This document shows positions 1 through 10,100 of a stretch of DNA of 64,000 bases, in pieces (the stretch's first letter is position 1; the number at the start of each line of letters is the position of its first letter). The position numbers were made by a program, and so were the translations under genes. The stretch spans positions 3,846,001-3,910,000 of the forward strand of contig OX485809.1 of NCBI GenBank assembly GCA_950295325.1. Reading direction: 5' to 3'. The stretch is from Polytrichum commune (Eukaryota; Streptophyta; Polytrichopsida; Polytrichales; Polytrichaceae). The notes under the pieces were generated by a model that saw only the letters and a list, made by a program, of their open reading frames with translations, was not told the DNA's origin and ran no database searches.

Positions 1-259
1 AGCAAGATTCTTCATTTGGATCCGAATCTTCGATATTCAACATTGCAATTGCAACATTCTCGGCATATGATGGGAGACGCGGGCTACGGCTTGGACTTCG
101 TAGGAATTATCTATGTGCCCAAAACGGGAGACATGTCCTCTTTCCAATCGTATTCCTGAAATCAAATCGATGAAACATGTAAGTAATGTGAAGAAATAAA
201 AATGAACCAATGAATTGAATGAAACGAATGAATTGAATAAAAATTTATTGTATCAAAAC
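1..259. other. 3' flank of the methyltransferase-like gene
   Basis: No independent gene is recognised here. On the minus strand an AATAAA-type signal lies at about 249-244, just past the stop of the methyltransferase-like gene. A strong splice donor (GA followed by GTAAGT) overlaps that stop at 264-262, and a TTTCAG acceptor lies near 162. An alternative last exon of about 50 bp, ending at a TAA near 108, is therefore possible. The first ~168 bases are also open on the plus strand, but nothing in that translation is recognisable. Confidence 0.35.
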
Positions 260-3200
260 TTACTCACACTCAAATTCAAGCATATCCTCATCCGAGAGGT
301 CATCATCTTCTTTTGTGAGATCTTGTATATTCTCCTTAGATGACCCCTCTTTCAAAACCTTTTCCAAAAGCGGTTTCAATATGTGCTCAAACATGTCATT
401 ATCACCCTCAAATGCAAGAAGATGTCTGCCACATGCGCGTGTTGCTAGGATAGAAGCTCCAGTGGAACATGTCAAATCAACAACGCGTCCATTCGATGGG
501 TGTAAACAATTCAATAAGATCTTGAAAAAAACGCGGCGATTTTTAATATGGCCCCCTCCAAGGTGTTCCCGATTTTTGAAGAAGCATGTTTTTTTCATCC
601 ACAAAATTGAAAAGCAAGTTTTTGCTTTTCAATTCAGTGCCAAAAAAAGTGGAGTTTGGTTGTCTCGTGGATTTTGTGGTAGTAAAATCCCTTACCAAGA
701 CATGAGCCATAAATGCCGGAGTCTACAAAAAAATATAAATTGTGTTAAAACTATATACAATGCAAATAACACCAAAATAATTAAATATAAACAATTGTGA
801 TGTGTTATACTTACGGTGTAGGTTGGAGACTCTGGATCCTTGAACACCATGTACGAATTGAGGCAAATAAAAGTCCTAAGAACTTTCATGTTGCCGTTGT
901 GTAAGGTTGAATTCAAAACCTTCTTGGTTTGCATATCGATAGCAGAAAATACTATGAGGACGCCATCATCAGACAAGATGAACTTGCATAAGGACATTGT
1001 TGCAACCATCCAGTTCTTGTCATATTTATTCCAAAGAGGAATTTCAGCAGGTCTATTGGAGAGGTTGAAGTCAAGACCGTCCGGAAATTGCAGAAAAACC
1101 AAGTCAACGGCAAATGGAGTCGGACTTCCCATGACATGAAATTCGCGATTGTCTTTGAACTGAAATACCACAACATATCACAATATAAGACACAAAATAA
1201 AATCCAAATGAAAGTAAGAACATTACAGAAAATACAAAATGAAGATTACTTACATTTTCAAGAAATGCCCGCCATTAGATCCTCTCAGGAGGGCCTACTT
1301 CAACCCCTTCATACTTGTTCTTGACAGCAGTAGATCGAGCAAAAGAGAGCGTGAGAAAATTCTTCAGTATGAATAACTCTTTTTTCAAAACATTCGTTGG
1401 CGCACGATGAATAACGTCATAAGTGCTCGAGTAATGAAATTCCAATATATCGCACCCGGATTTTGAACTTTCGCCTCCAAGTGTATTCTTATCCAAATCA
1501 TTGGAAAGAACAAGCAATTCTTCATGTTGTGAAATTTCCGATTGACCTTGTATTTTGGTTTCAGGAACATATTTTCTCTTACGACGTTTTGTCTCTTTTG
1601 ATTCTGGCTCTCTAAGTTTAAGCTGCACAATTTGTGCTTGCAAAATTGCAGTATCACGAGGATCTACGTTTTTGGCATCATTTATCTGACGGATTGTCTT
1701 CTCACTTGACGGACATGCATCCTTAGGACAATCAAGATACCAACCACAATCCTCATAGTGTGGGAGCGACCAATCCAAACAAATTTCAGTAGTGAACATG
1801 CATGAGTCTTCAGCACCAGTGTCACGCCAATTTGGAAAAAAACGAGGTTCCCCTATAACGCATTTGTGCGGAATCAAAATATATCGGAAATACATACACA
1901 CAAAAATATTATGAGCCAAATATTGAATGAAAAGTAAAATGTAATGGAAAAATATCAAGAAATAGTAAAGAGTAAGTTGTACCTGTATAGAACACGCTTC
2001 ATAGCAAGATCAATATTCGGTTGCTCATCCCAAACGTTGTGTTTTTTTACTTTTCCGCTTTTGAATTCACGATAGAATATTGAATTGAAAGCCGCAAATT
2101 TCCAGGTTTGGATATATTCGGAGAGAGTAGGCACATCTGCAGGCAATTGAAGAGGAGATGAAAGAATACTTTGAAGCTCTTCAATAGTTTTTTTTTCTAA
2201 CTGTGCCCAATATGTAGACTTTGATAACCAATCATCAAGTGCAGAATCAGAGAGGGGTGATTTCGGGAAATGCAATGCATCTTTGTCAAATCTATTGCCA
2301 TTCCAAAGCTTGAGCCATCCGACTTTGACATCTGGATCCACATTACTAACAGCAACACGATGAAGTTTCTCTTGTAACATTTCAGGCACCGAAAATGAAC
2401 CCCAATGGTATTTAACTTCTTTAAGAAAAGTAGGGGTGAGGTTGATGTCAGCAATCGCTAGTTGTTTTGTACAACTAGAAGACAACATTGCACGTTTTTT
2501 TTGTTGACAGCTGCGGACATTGCTTTAGAAACTCCTTCTGAAGTTCGTTCAAGAGGATGGGTTTCATTGTAAAGGTTGAGAGCAATATCGCTAGCCTCGG
2601 CAAGTTCTTGCTGAAAAATCAAACAAAATCCAAAATTAATAAGTACATATAGATGTGATGTAAATGAAAGATAAATAAACATTAAAAACATAGTAGAAAA
2701 TGCTAGAAAAACTTACACTGTACATGTAATCAAGAAAAATTGGCCGCGTCAAAGAATACCAAGTTTCGACGGACTTCTCCTCACATCGCTTATAACTTCT
2801 AGGATCCAGTTGTTTTTTAAAAGAAGTCAAAGGCATGGTGCCAATATTTTGCATCCGATACAAAGTATGCACCAAATTGGTAGAAACGTGAGAATTTTTT
2901 GTTGACCTGAAAAAATATTGAATTCATGGATTTAAGATGATATAATTCAAATAACAAAATACAAACCAGAAATAAATGAAAATAAAGAAGTAAGAACATT
3001 ACTTGTTGATGTCGTGCATAGTAGTCAACAAACTTGGAATGTCATCAAGCTCGGGCGTTAAAATGATGGAATCCACAAAGACATGACGCTCGTAATCTTC
3101 GGTATGCAAGCGGTCAATATAACTTTTCCAAGCAAGAAATCTGTGATTACCATCCCATATGAAGGACATCTTGTTCTTGTATGATGTAAATGAAGGATCA

Positions 3201-3727
3201 GCATCTAATTCAGTTTCAAACACCGCATTAGCTTGAGCCCAATTTGGGCTCCAAGATACACGAACCTCGTCATTCACAAATTGAAAATTTCCCTTAGAGT
3301 CGGTAGTCGATAGATAAAACACACAGTCACCATCACGATAACCATTGAAAAAGTCAGCCTCCAATTTAGTGATGTCGCCTTTCAAAGCAGGACGCACAAT
3401 AGGCGTCGGAACCATGCGACATAAGGGTACACGCAAACGAGATTTCGGTCCAGCACGGATTGAGGAAATTGTTGAATTAGAATTAACCTTTCGCTTGTCC
3501 GTAAGCTCCCATACTTTCTGTTGATAGGTTTTATTATCACCATCGTTGTCTTCATCGGAGTCAAAATCATTGAGGGGTTCTTGTAATTTTTTCTTTTTTT
3601 TATTCTTATTGTGAAGGTTTGATGAAATGTCTTGATCATGATGAACTTGTTTGGATGGACGATCTTGAGTTGAGGTTTTTGTGGAATCATCATCCGTGGA
3701 AAGAGGAACTGATTTCTCCACATCCAT
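260..3727 (-). pseudogene. ParB-like / beta-class DNA methyltransferase gene, decayed
   Basis: Exons read on the minus strand: 3727-3003, 2906-2717, 2610-1983, 1852-1254, 1159-815 and 722-260, most with clean GT-AG borders and matching phases. Exon 1 has an acidic/basic low-complexity head with a lysine run (NKNKKKKK, about residues 41-48). It then has WDGNHRFLAW at residues 191-200, which resembles the GxxR box of ParB/sulfiredoxin-fold domains. Exon 5 carries VDLVFLQFPDG, in the place of the DPPY motif IV. The last exon carries FFKILL (motif X) followed by VVDLTCSTGAS and GRHLLAFEGD (AdoMet motif I). The order IV, then X and I, is that of beta-class N4-C/N6-A methyltransferases. Breaks: an A8 frameshift (2495-2502), an in-frame TAA at 1277-1275, a frameshift near the C5 run at 552-556, and an unresolved phase at the exon 3/4 junction. 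The motif IV catalytic residues are also atypical. The gene is probably inactive; intact paralogues may exist. Sequencing error in the homopolymers is the alternative for two of the breaks. Confidence 0.6.
3003..3727 (-). other. Exon 1 of the methyltransferase-like gene: ParB-like part
   Basis: This exon encodes 241 codons from ATG 3727 and ends at a GT donor (3002-3001) in phase 2. It joins in frame to an exon starting at 2906 after a TTTTTTCAG acceptor. The joined text continues MHDINK into STKNSHVSTNLVHTLYRMQ, which reads as one continuous protein. The conserved-looking core runs from about residue 100 (PLCRMVPTPIVRPALKGDI) to the DGNHR motif. I have an unverified impression that similar uncharacterised proteins occur in seedless plants and streptophyte algae. 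Confidence 0.55.
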
Positions 3728-3740
3728 TATTTGGTCTTAA

Positions 3741-4330
3741 ATACAAACAATGACATAAATCTTAGAAATCATCTTGATGTAGTATCTTCTGAAGGTATTT
3801 GATTACATAAGAGAACATGCTTAAAGGTGTAGAGAAAAACAGTACCTGAGCCAACAACAATACCAACACCAACAGTAGAATAACAGCACAAAACATGATA
3901 GCACCACGTCCAACCAAACAAACAGGAACACCAGCTCCAACAGTAGGAACAGGAACAACAACACCAATAGCAGGAACACCAACACCAACAGCAGCAGCAA
4001 CAACAACAACACCAACACTAGGAGCAGCAACAACACCAACAGTAGCCCCAACACCAATAGCAACAGCACCAACACCAGCAGCAACAACAACAACAACAAC
4101 ACCAGCAACAACAACACCACCAATAGCAGTAGCAGCACAAACAACAACAATAAGAACAATATATTAGTATCTGAACTAATACCACCTAAACCAATAGGAA
4201 CAACACTAGAAGTAGTGGCAACACATGAGCAAAAACAAGAGAAGAAGAGCAGCAATAGCAGCAATAGCAGCAACCACCACAACAACAAAGAACCACCAAC
4301 AAAAGGAAGAATGACCAAAAAAAAAATTTA
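3741..4330. repeat. CAA/CAC triplet-repeat tract
   Basis: From about 3846 to 4318 the plus strand is dominated by CAA, CAC, CCA and GCA triplets, which open long low-complexity frames on both strands: Thr/Pro/Ala on plus and Leu/Val on minus. The composition explains these frames, so I do not call them genes. On the minus strand the tract ends in CTCAG followed by GTACTG near 3846, a possible splice donor. Part of the tract could therefore be 5' untranslated exon of the methyltransferase-like gene. Confidence 0.7.
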
Positions 4331-4395
4331 AGGTGTGACTTTGGTAGTTTAAGTACTGTGTGATTAGGGTAGCGGCTTACCCTAAACAACTAGGG

Positions 4396-4622
4396 TAGAC
4401 CCTGTGCGTTAACGCACAGGGTCTATGCCCCTAACTTTGAGGCCTACCAAAGTTGCGGGTATAGACCCTGTGCGTTAACGCACAGGGTCTACGCGCCTAG
4501 CTTTGAGGCCTACCAAAGTTGCAGGCGTAGACCCTGTGCGCTAACGCACAGGGTCTATGCACCTGACTACATATGTATGAAAGTTGCTAGCGTAGACCCT
4601 GTGCGTTAACGCGCAGGGTCTA
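4396..4622. repeat. Palindrome array, block A (4 copies, 66-bp period)
   Basis: Four palindromes with core TGCGTTAACGCA are centred at 4410/4411, 4476/4477, 4542/4543 and 4607/4608, a period of 66, 66 and 65 bp. The first is a perfect inverted repeat of at least 30 bp, with arms extending outward through CCCTG and TAGAC. Copy 3 has GCTAAC for GTTAAC; copy 4 has one arm base changed. The spacers are themselves related (ACTTTGAGGCCTACCAAAGT, itself palindromic). No coding potential is seen. Confidence 0.95.
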
Positions 4623-5078
4623 TGCCAAAGGTTTGAAAAAGTTTTTTTTTAATTTTTTAATTTTTTAATTTTTTGAAATTGGTAGATTTGCCAAAACTTG
4701 TAAAATCTAGAAATAATACTAATCGTGTCCGAACAAAATAATAAAAATATTGTAAATTATCTAAATCTCCGTGGCTACAACTTTCTCTAATATTTTTTTT
4801 TGTGTTTGATATCGTTTTCTTTACTCATTCTTCTATCTATTTCATTGTTTTTGGCCACCTCGTAGATTTTGGATTTTTGGGCACAAAAAAATATTTCACT
4901 ATTTTTGGTCATTTTTAAGCTCTTGTCACATACTACATGAATATCTCAGTACGCATATTACTCATTTTTTACATTCTAACCCCATTTTGAACAAATTTTT
5001 AGTTTCAACACTTTACATGACGTTTTCAATTTATACAATAGCTATTTGTTTTACTTTTAGACATTCTAAGTCGCTGGT
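4623..5078. other. AT-rich spacer between palindrome blocks
   Basis: This is strongly AT-rich, with T-runs and AATTTTTTAA-type repeats near 4645-4675. I find no open frame, palindromic site or recognisable repeat. It separates the two palindrome blocks. Confidence 0.6.
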
Positions 5079-6040
5079 ACATACCCTGTGCGTTAACGCA
5101 CACGGTATTCAATCCTAAATTTTAACCTTCTAAGTCGTTGCCTAATACCCTGTGCGTTAACGCACAGGGTTTTCCCTCCTAACTTTTAGGGTATCTAAGT
5201 TGCTCCCTAATACCCTGTGCATTAACGCACAGGGTATTCCATCCTAACTTTTTACCTTCTAAGTCGCTCCTTAATACCTTGTGCGTTAACGCACAGGGTT
5301 TTCCCTCCTAACTTTTAGGGTATCTAAGTCGCTCCCTAATACCCTGTGCATTAACGCACAAGGTATTTCATCCTAAATTTTAACTTTCTAAGTCGCTCGT
5401 ACATACCCTGTGCATTAACGCACAGGGTTTTCCCTCCTAACTTTTAAGGTATCTAAGTCGCTCCCTAATACCCTGTGCGTTAACGCACAGGGTATTAGGG
5501 AGCGACTTACACAGCGTAAACAACCCCGTGCGTTAACGCAAGGGTATTGGGGAGCGACTTAGTAACCCTAAACAATCCTGTGCGTAAACGCACAGAGTAT
5601 TAGGGAGCGACTTAGATACCCTAAGAGTTGCGAGGGAAAACCCTGTGCGTTAACGCACAGGGTATTAGGTTGCGACTCAGAAACCCTAAACCACCCTGTG
5701 CGTTAACGCATAGGGTATTAGGGAGCAACTTACACAGCGTAAACAACCCCGTGCATTAACGCAGAGGGTATTAGGGAGCGACTTAGATACCCTAAACAAC
5801 CCTGTGCGTTAACGCACAAGGTATTAGGGAGCGACTTAGAAAGCGTAAACAACCCTGTGCGTTAACGCATAGGGTATTAGGAAGCAACTTACACAACGTA
5901 AACAACCCCGTGCGTTAACGCAGAGGGTATTAGGGAGCGACTTAGATACCCTAAACAACCCTGTGCGTTAACGCACAAGGTATTAGGGAGCAACTTAGAA
6001 AGCGTAAACAACCCTGTGCGTTAACGCACAGGGCTTTCCC
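5079..6040. repeat. Palindrome array, block B (17 copies, 64.5- then 53-bp period)
   Basis: Seventeen sites share the 20-base palindrome CCTGTGCGTTAACGCACAGG or close variants. Centres are near 5094, 5158, 5223, 5287, 5352, 5416, 5481, 5534, 5586, 5651, 5704, 5757, 5810, 5863, 5916, 5969 and 6022. Spacing alternates 64/65 up to 5481. After that it is 53 bp, with one 65-bp step at 5586-5651. The 12-bp core is the most conserved part; the commonest change is TGCG to TGCA, as expected from decay of a methylated CpG. In the first half the spacers alternate between two types (129-bp higher-order unit). In the second half three spacer types repeat (159-bp unit), and the spacer orientation is inverted. 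No coding potential is seen. Confidence 0.95.
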
Positions 6041-6160
6041 TCCTATCTTTTAAGCTTTCTAACTCGTTGTCAGAAATGCTTTTCGGGTGGGCCACCGATA
6101 TTCCAAGGATTCACTACTCTCATACCATCGACAAATGTATAAAAGTGTAAGAAAAAATGG

Positions 6161-6355
6161 TATAGACATCCACCTATGGATGCGAGTTGTCTAAAGAAAC
6201 TGATGTTTCGGTCTGCTCCAACTTGGGTTCGAATCTAGTTGGTTGCAGACTGGTGCTATCCCCTAATGAGCTAGTGGTTAGGCAGGAAATACAGTAGATT
6301 GGATACATAGAAGGCTTTCCTACGCAAGTGTGCATAGATCCTTCTAAATAAAGTT
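6161..6355 (+). mobile_element. SINE-like dispersed repeat, copy 1
   Basis: A segment of about 190 bp starts near GACATCCACCTATGGATGCG and has a related, inverted copy at about 10930-11125. It contains GGGTTCGAATC at 6225-6235, which matches the Pol III B box of tRNA-derived SINEs. A weaker A-box-like stretch (TGGATGCGAGTTG) lies about 45 bp upstream, and the 3' end is T/A-rich. The alternative is that the two inverted copies are the terminal inverted repeats of the transposon between them. I found no clear target-site duplication to settle it. Confidence 0.5.
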
Positions 6356-6431
6356 TTTGTTAAATTGACTACTTTGAACAAACTAAAGCATATGCCCAAC
6401 AATATCGTTGATTTACGTTGAGCTGACTTAC

Positions 6432-6701
6432 CTTTTTGTTTGTTGTCTCCTTTGAACTCGTCTTCATTTCCGACTCCGATATACGATCGTCTGCATGTGC
6501 ACCTTCATCACCCTCCATCATATCAAAATCCAGTGCTTTCACAGTTTCTACTATCGTATTCAACATGTTTCTTTTTCCTTCCTTGTTTGCATTCCTCTTT
6601 CCTACACTCAGTCCGAACCTCTTTTTCTCAGAAGTAAAATACAAAGCTTTCCTACGCCTTCTCTTTTGCCTCACGGGTGTTCTCTCTACATCCTCCACCA
6701 T
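6432..6701 (-). CDS. Orphan minus-strand exon with basic NLS-like motif
   Basis: The frame opens with ATG at 6701 and runs 90 codons to AACAAAAAG followed by GTAAGTCAG, a near-consensus splice donor (GT at 6431-6430, phase 0). The translation begins MVEDVERTPVRQKRRRRKAL, so a nuclear localisation signal is likely. The rest is charged and has no domain I recognise. A TATAATAAAA stretch lies upstream on this strand near 6866-6855. The exon is divergent from the transposase gene at 7116 and shares the ~415-bp gap with it. It could be a 5' exon of the methyltransferase-like gene, but it does not join exon 1 (3727) in frame at the only obvious acceptor. It could also be part of a second transposon gene. 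No partner exon was found. Confidence 0.4.
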
Positions 6702-7115
6702 CGTTGGTGTCTATAATGTGTCCTCCATCAATCCACTATCATTTATTCTTCCAATGTGTCTATCCCACATGAATCCGGCGTATATTACGATCATTCATGT
6801 TGCAATTGGCGTCCAATGAACGAAATATTTCAACACGTCTTTCATTTTATTTCTATTTTTATTATAGGGTCCAAAAGTTTCTGACACCCTAGCCTCGTTG
6901 TTTTGTGTGTATCTTGCTTGTAAATATTCTCTAACTATTATTATGATATGTTTACTTCCATATTATTAGATGCTATGGTATCACACGCTTTCATCACCAT
7001 CCATTATTGTATCACGCGTTTTCAATTTCATTCACTTCATCACACACCTCTATATAAAAACAACATTCACCCAAATTTTTTGTGATGTCTTGTTCAATTC
7101 ATCTTTCCATTTTCC
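6702..7115. promoter_or_regulatory. Divergent intergenic region, with TATA box at 7051-7058
   Basis: The gap separates the minus-strand exon (ATG 6701) from the plus-strand transposase (ATG 7116). TATATAAA at 7051-7058 is 58 bp upstream of the transposase ATG, leaving room for a start site about 30 bp downstream and a short leader. The ATG context (TTTCCATGGC) is good for plants. The layout suggests a bidirectional promoter; this is inferred from position only. Confidence 0.5.
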
Positions 7116-10100
7116 ATGGCTACCATTAGAGCTCATGGATCTTTTGTTCCCTTCATTTTGCCACTTCAAGATGATGGTCATGTGAGTGTTTCAGAAGATT
7201 TACTTAGTTTGAGATTCAACCTCCAGATAGGCTCCATGTATTTAGAGGAGGAGATGTACTCTGCAGATAGAGAGGTGTATGAAACGATTTTGGTTCAAAA
7301 AAATAGAACAAATGTTGGTTTTATGTGGATCTTAGGACCTGGTTCATATAGGATGATAGGTCTTTCTGAGTCTCAGATGCAAGCTTCTACTGTCATATTG
7401 ACAAACGAATCTGGAACATCCACAATTCAAATTCCCTCTACCGCACATGTTAAGGTAGAACCCCTTGATGATAGTGTGTTTGTGCTATTGGATTCAGAAG
7501 ATGACATTTGTGCATCTGTTGATTTTTCAAACACATCGCCGTTTCCATTTAAAGGTGTTCATTTTATTCCTTCGCAACTTCCTATACATGTATCCAAATC
7601 TCCTTGCGGTCTTATGTACAAGAGGGTGGTTCCCCTAATTTCACCCTCTCAACGTCCTCCACTACACCCTTCACCTTCATCTACAGGGTTGACTATAGTT
7701 GATGCCTTGAAGCTGACAAAGTCAAGAAAAAAATCAAAGTCAGATCTCGCATCCATTGATTTTGATAGTATAGATGTTCGCAATGTCAAGTACTTACCAT
7801 CTTCTTTTAATGGTGATGTTTTGTTTCTCTTACCCCCTGTGACACTTAAAGTTCCAAGTACGTATGGCCGCTTAATGGACGACATGGACAAGATGTGCGA
7901 CGGTCACCCTTGGTGCACCACCAAAACCACCAATATCCAAAATGATTTTGGATTGTCCTTCCGGCGCTCTACTTGTGTTGGTCATCTCCAATGTCCTAAT
8001 GACTACTGTGATTACATGAATCGCAATGGGGGCCTCCGGAACAACACTGAATGGGCCGGTTCAACTCCTCTCCCATTTGCTGTGGGTAATGTTCCTCCCA
8101 CTAGGTCCATTGTCGAGTGTAAGGTATGTCGTTTCACACCTGTGTACATTGCTTTATGTCATGCTCGAATCATATACATCCACTCCACATCTGTTGGAAT
8201 GTCCAGGGCTTGCATTCATATTGGTGTATATGATCACCCTGTGGCCAATGGCACATGCCGTGAGTCATTGAACATGACATACCAGTGCGTTGCAAATGAA
8301 GTATTGAAAACACCCACAGCCAAAAATTCAGCCATAGTTATGGCAGCAAGCAAACAATTATTAGCCGATTATCTTTTTAAATCTCCCGCAAATGTCGAAG
8401 GCCATCACTTGGTTGGTTCATCCCTAGAGGTCGTCATGGACAAATTCAGCACTCTTGCGTCTCCGAATTGTCGTAACTTTGTATCTGGATCAAAGCGTTT
8501 TTTGCGTAGTGAAATGGGAACTATGGATAGTATTATGGTACTTAAAGACCACTATGCTTTCAAGTTTGTCCATGGTAGTAGCTTTCCAGGGCAGTCAAAG
8601 GACAAAGTGTTTGTTTTCAAGATGTTTGTAGACCTTCCAGGTAGTGGTGTGGAGCTTGTGAAGAGGATGCAAGTCGGTGGGGACATGGAGAATTCATGAA
8701 TTATGTTTGACCATGTCAAACGTTTGAAGGACTGGACGACCATGGCTTGCCATGTGTACGACAGTCGATACTGTAAAGTATTGACTATTGCGTGTTGTGA
8801 CATGCAATCTGAAGATGGTGCAGCACAAATTCTTTTTCGGGAAAATTTGAATGCTGTCATGGCAGAAAATAGTGTACCAAACGTAAATTTCAAAGGGTTC
8901 ATGGCTGATAGTGCTCAAGCTAATTAGAATGCGGTGAGGGCAATTTACGGGGATGGTGATCCAAGTCTACCCATGGTTGCACTTGAGCGTACATGTCTTC
9001 TCCATTGGTCTGCAAGCTTGGATAAGGTGACCCAAAAGTATATCAAACCATCTTTGCAGTTTCAACACAAACAAATATGCAAGGATTACAAAGACGCGAA
9101 AACAATGGACGATGCTGAGACTAAGTACCATGTGATTCGTTCTTGGTGGTTGTCATCTGGAGCTGCCTCGGAAGAAGACATCCTTGGCCTTTCAGAGTGG
9201 TTGGGATTTTGGCACTTTCGTTATAGACAATGGGGTGGTCATATGCTACTTGTAAGTACATATCAAACTTCATTATTCACTGTCATTCAATATCTTGCCA
9301 CTGATATATAATATATCTTATGTTTTTCTTATCCTTGTATTTGTGTGTTGTTCATAGGATATGACAATAGAAGAGCGTGCGGAAATGCCAACATGCAACC
9401 TTGCAGAGACTGTACACAACAAATGGCTCCAACAGTCCGGCAACAAGATGACTTGTTTATATGAAGCTACAGTGGACGACATGATCCGTGTCTTCATGCA
9501 AATTGCAAATTACCGGACATGGTTGAAAGGGGGGCCTGATGGTAAAGGTCCTGATTCGGCATCCTTGAAACTCAAAGCGGCTGCCAAGTGTGGAGATCTA
9601 AAAATGTTGGCCGATGCCATGAAGTCTTATCCAGGGGCAGAAGACGTCAACACTAGAGATTGTGCATTGGAAGGGTCAGAGCTCTTTGGTTCCACCAAAC
9701 GTAAACTCAACCTACCACCGAGTGCTGATTGTGACTCTCATCGACCCGACAAAGTGAACTATTCCATTCCTCGTCCCAACACCCGAGCAACTCGTCAACG
9801 CATAGAGGAATCGTTGAGTTCTGCAATTCATGGTGTGGCTCATACTACATCCGTGTTAGAGACAGATTGTCTTCCTTCCAAGTGGCACATTGCAAGATTA
9901 CCACCCAACTCAGCCAAACGATGTTGGGCACTGCAGGCCATCACAGGGACTATGTGCAATGCCAAATTCGGGACTGGGAAACATGGCACACCTGCTCCAA
10001 CATATAAAGGGCTCAGGAAGGAATTTCGCTCTCCCAACAATGTGGAGTATGAATTTTGGTTTGCCCTGACGACATTAAACGTTGTGTGAGTGGCAGTAAG

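Noticed and set aside
1-168. 55-codon open plus-strand frame at the window edge
   Set aside because: It is too short and unrecognised, and the opposite strand offers an equally plausible last exon of the methyltransferase-like gene.
3821-4318. Long Leu-rich (minus) and Thr/Pro-rich (plus) frames
   Set aside because: Both arise from the CAA/CAC/GCA triplet tract; no stable domain or start context supports a protein.
5079-6040. CRISPR-like array
   Set aside because: The repeated unit is itself a perfect palindrome, spacers are related to each other and no cas genes exist; the genome is a plant's.
6161-6355. Functional tRNA gene at the GGGTTCGAATC site
   Set aside because: Only the B box is good; no cloverleaf with acceptor and anticodon stems could be drawn.
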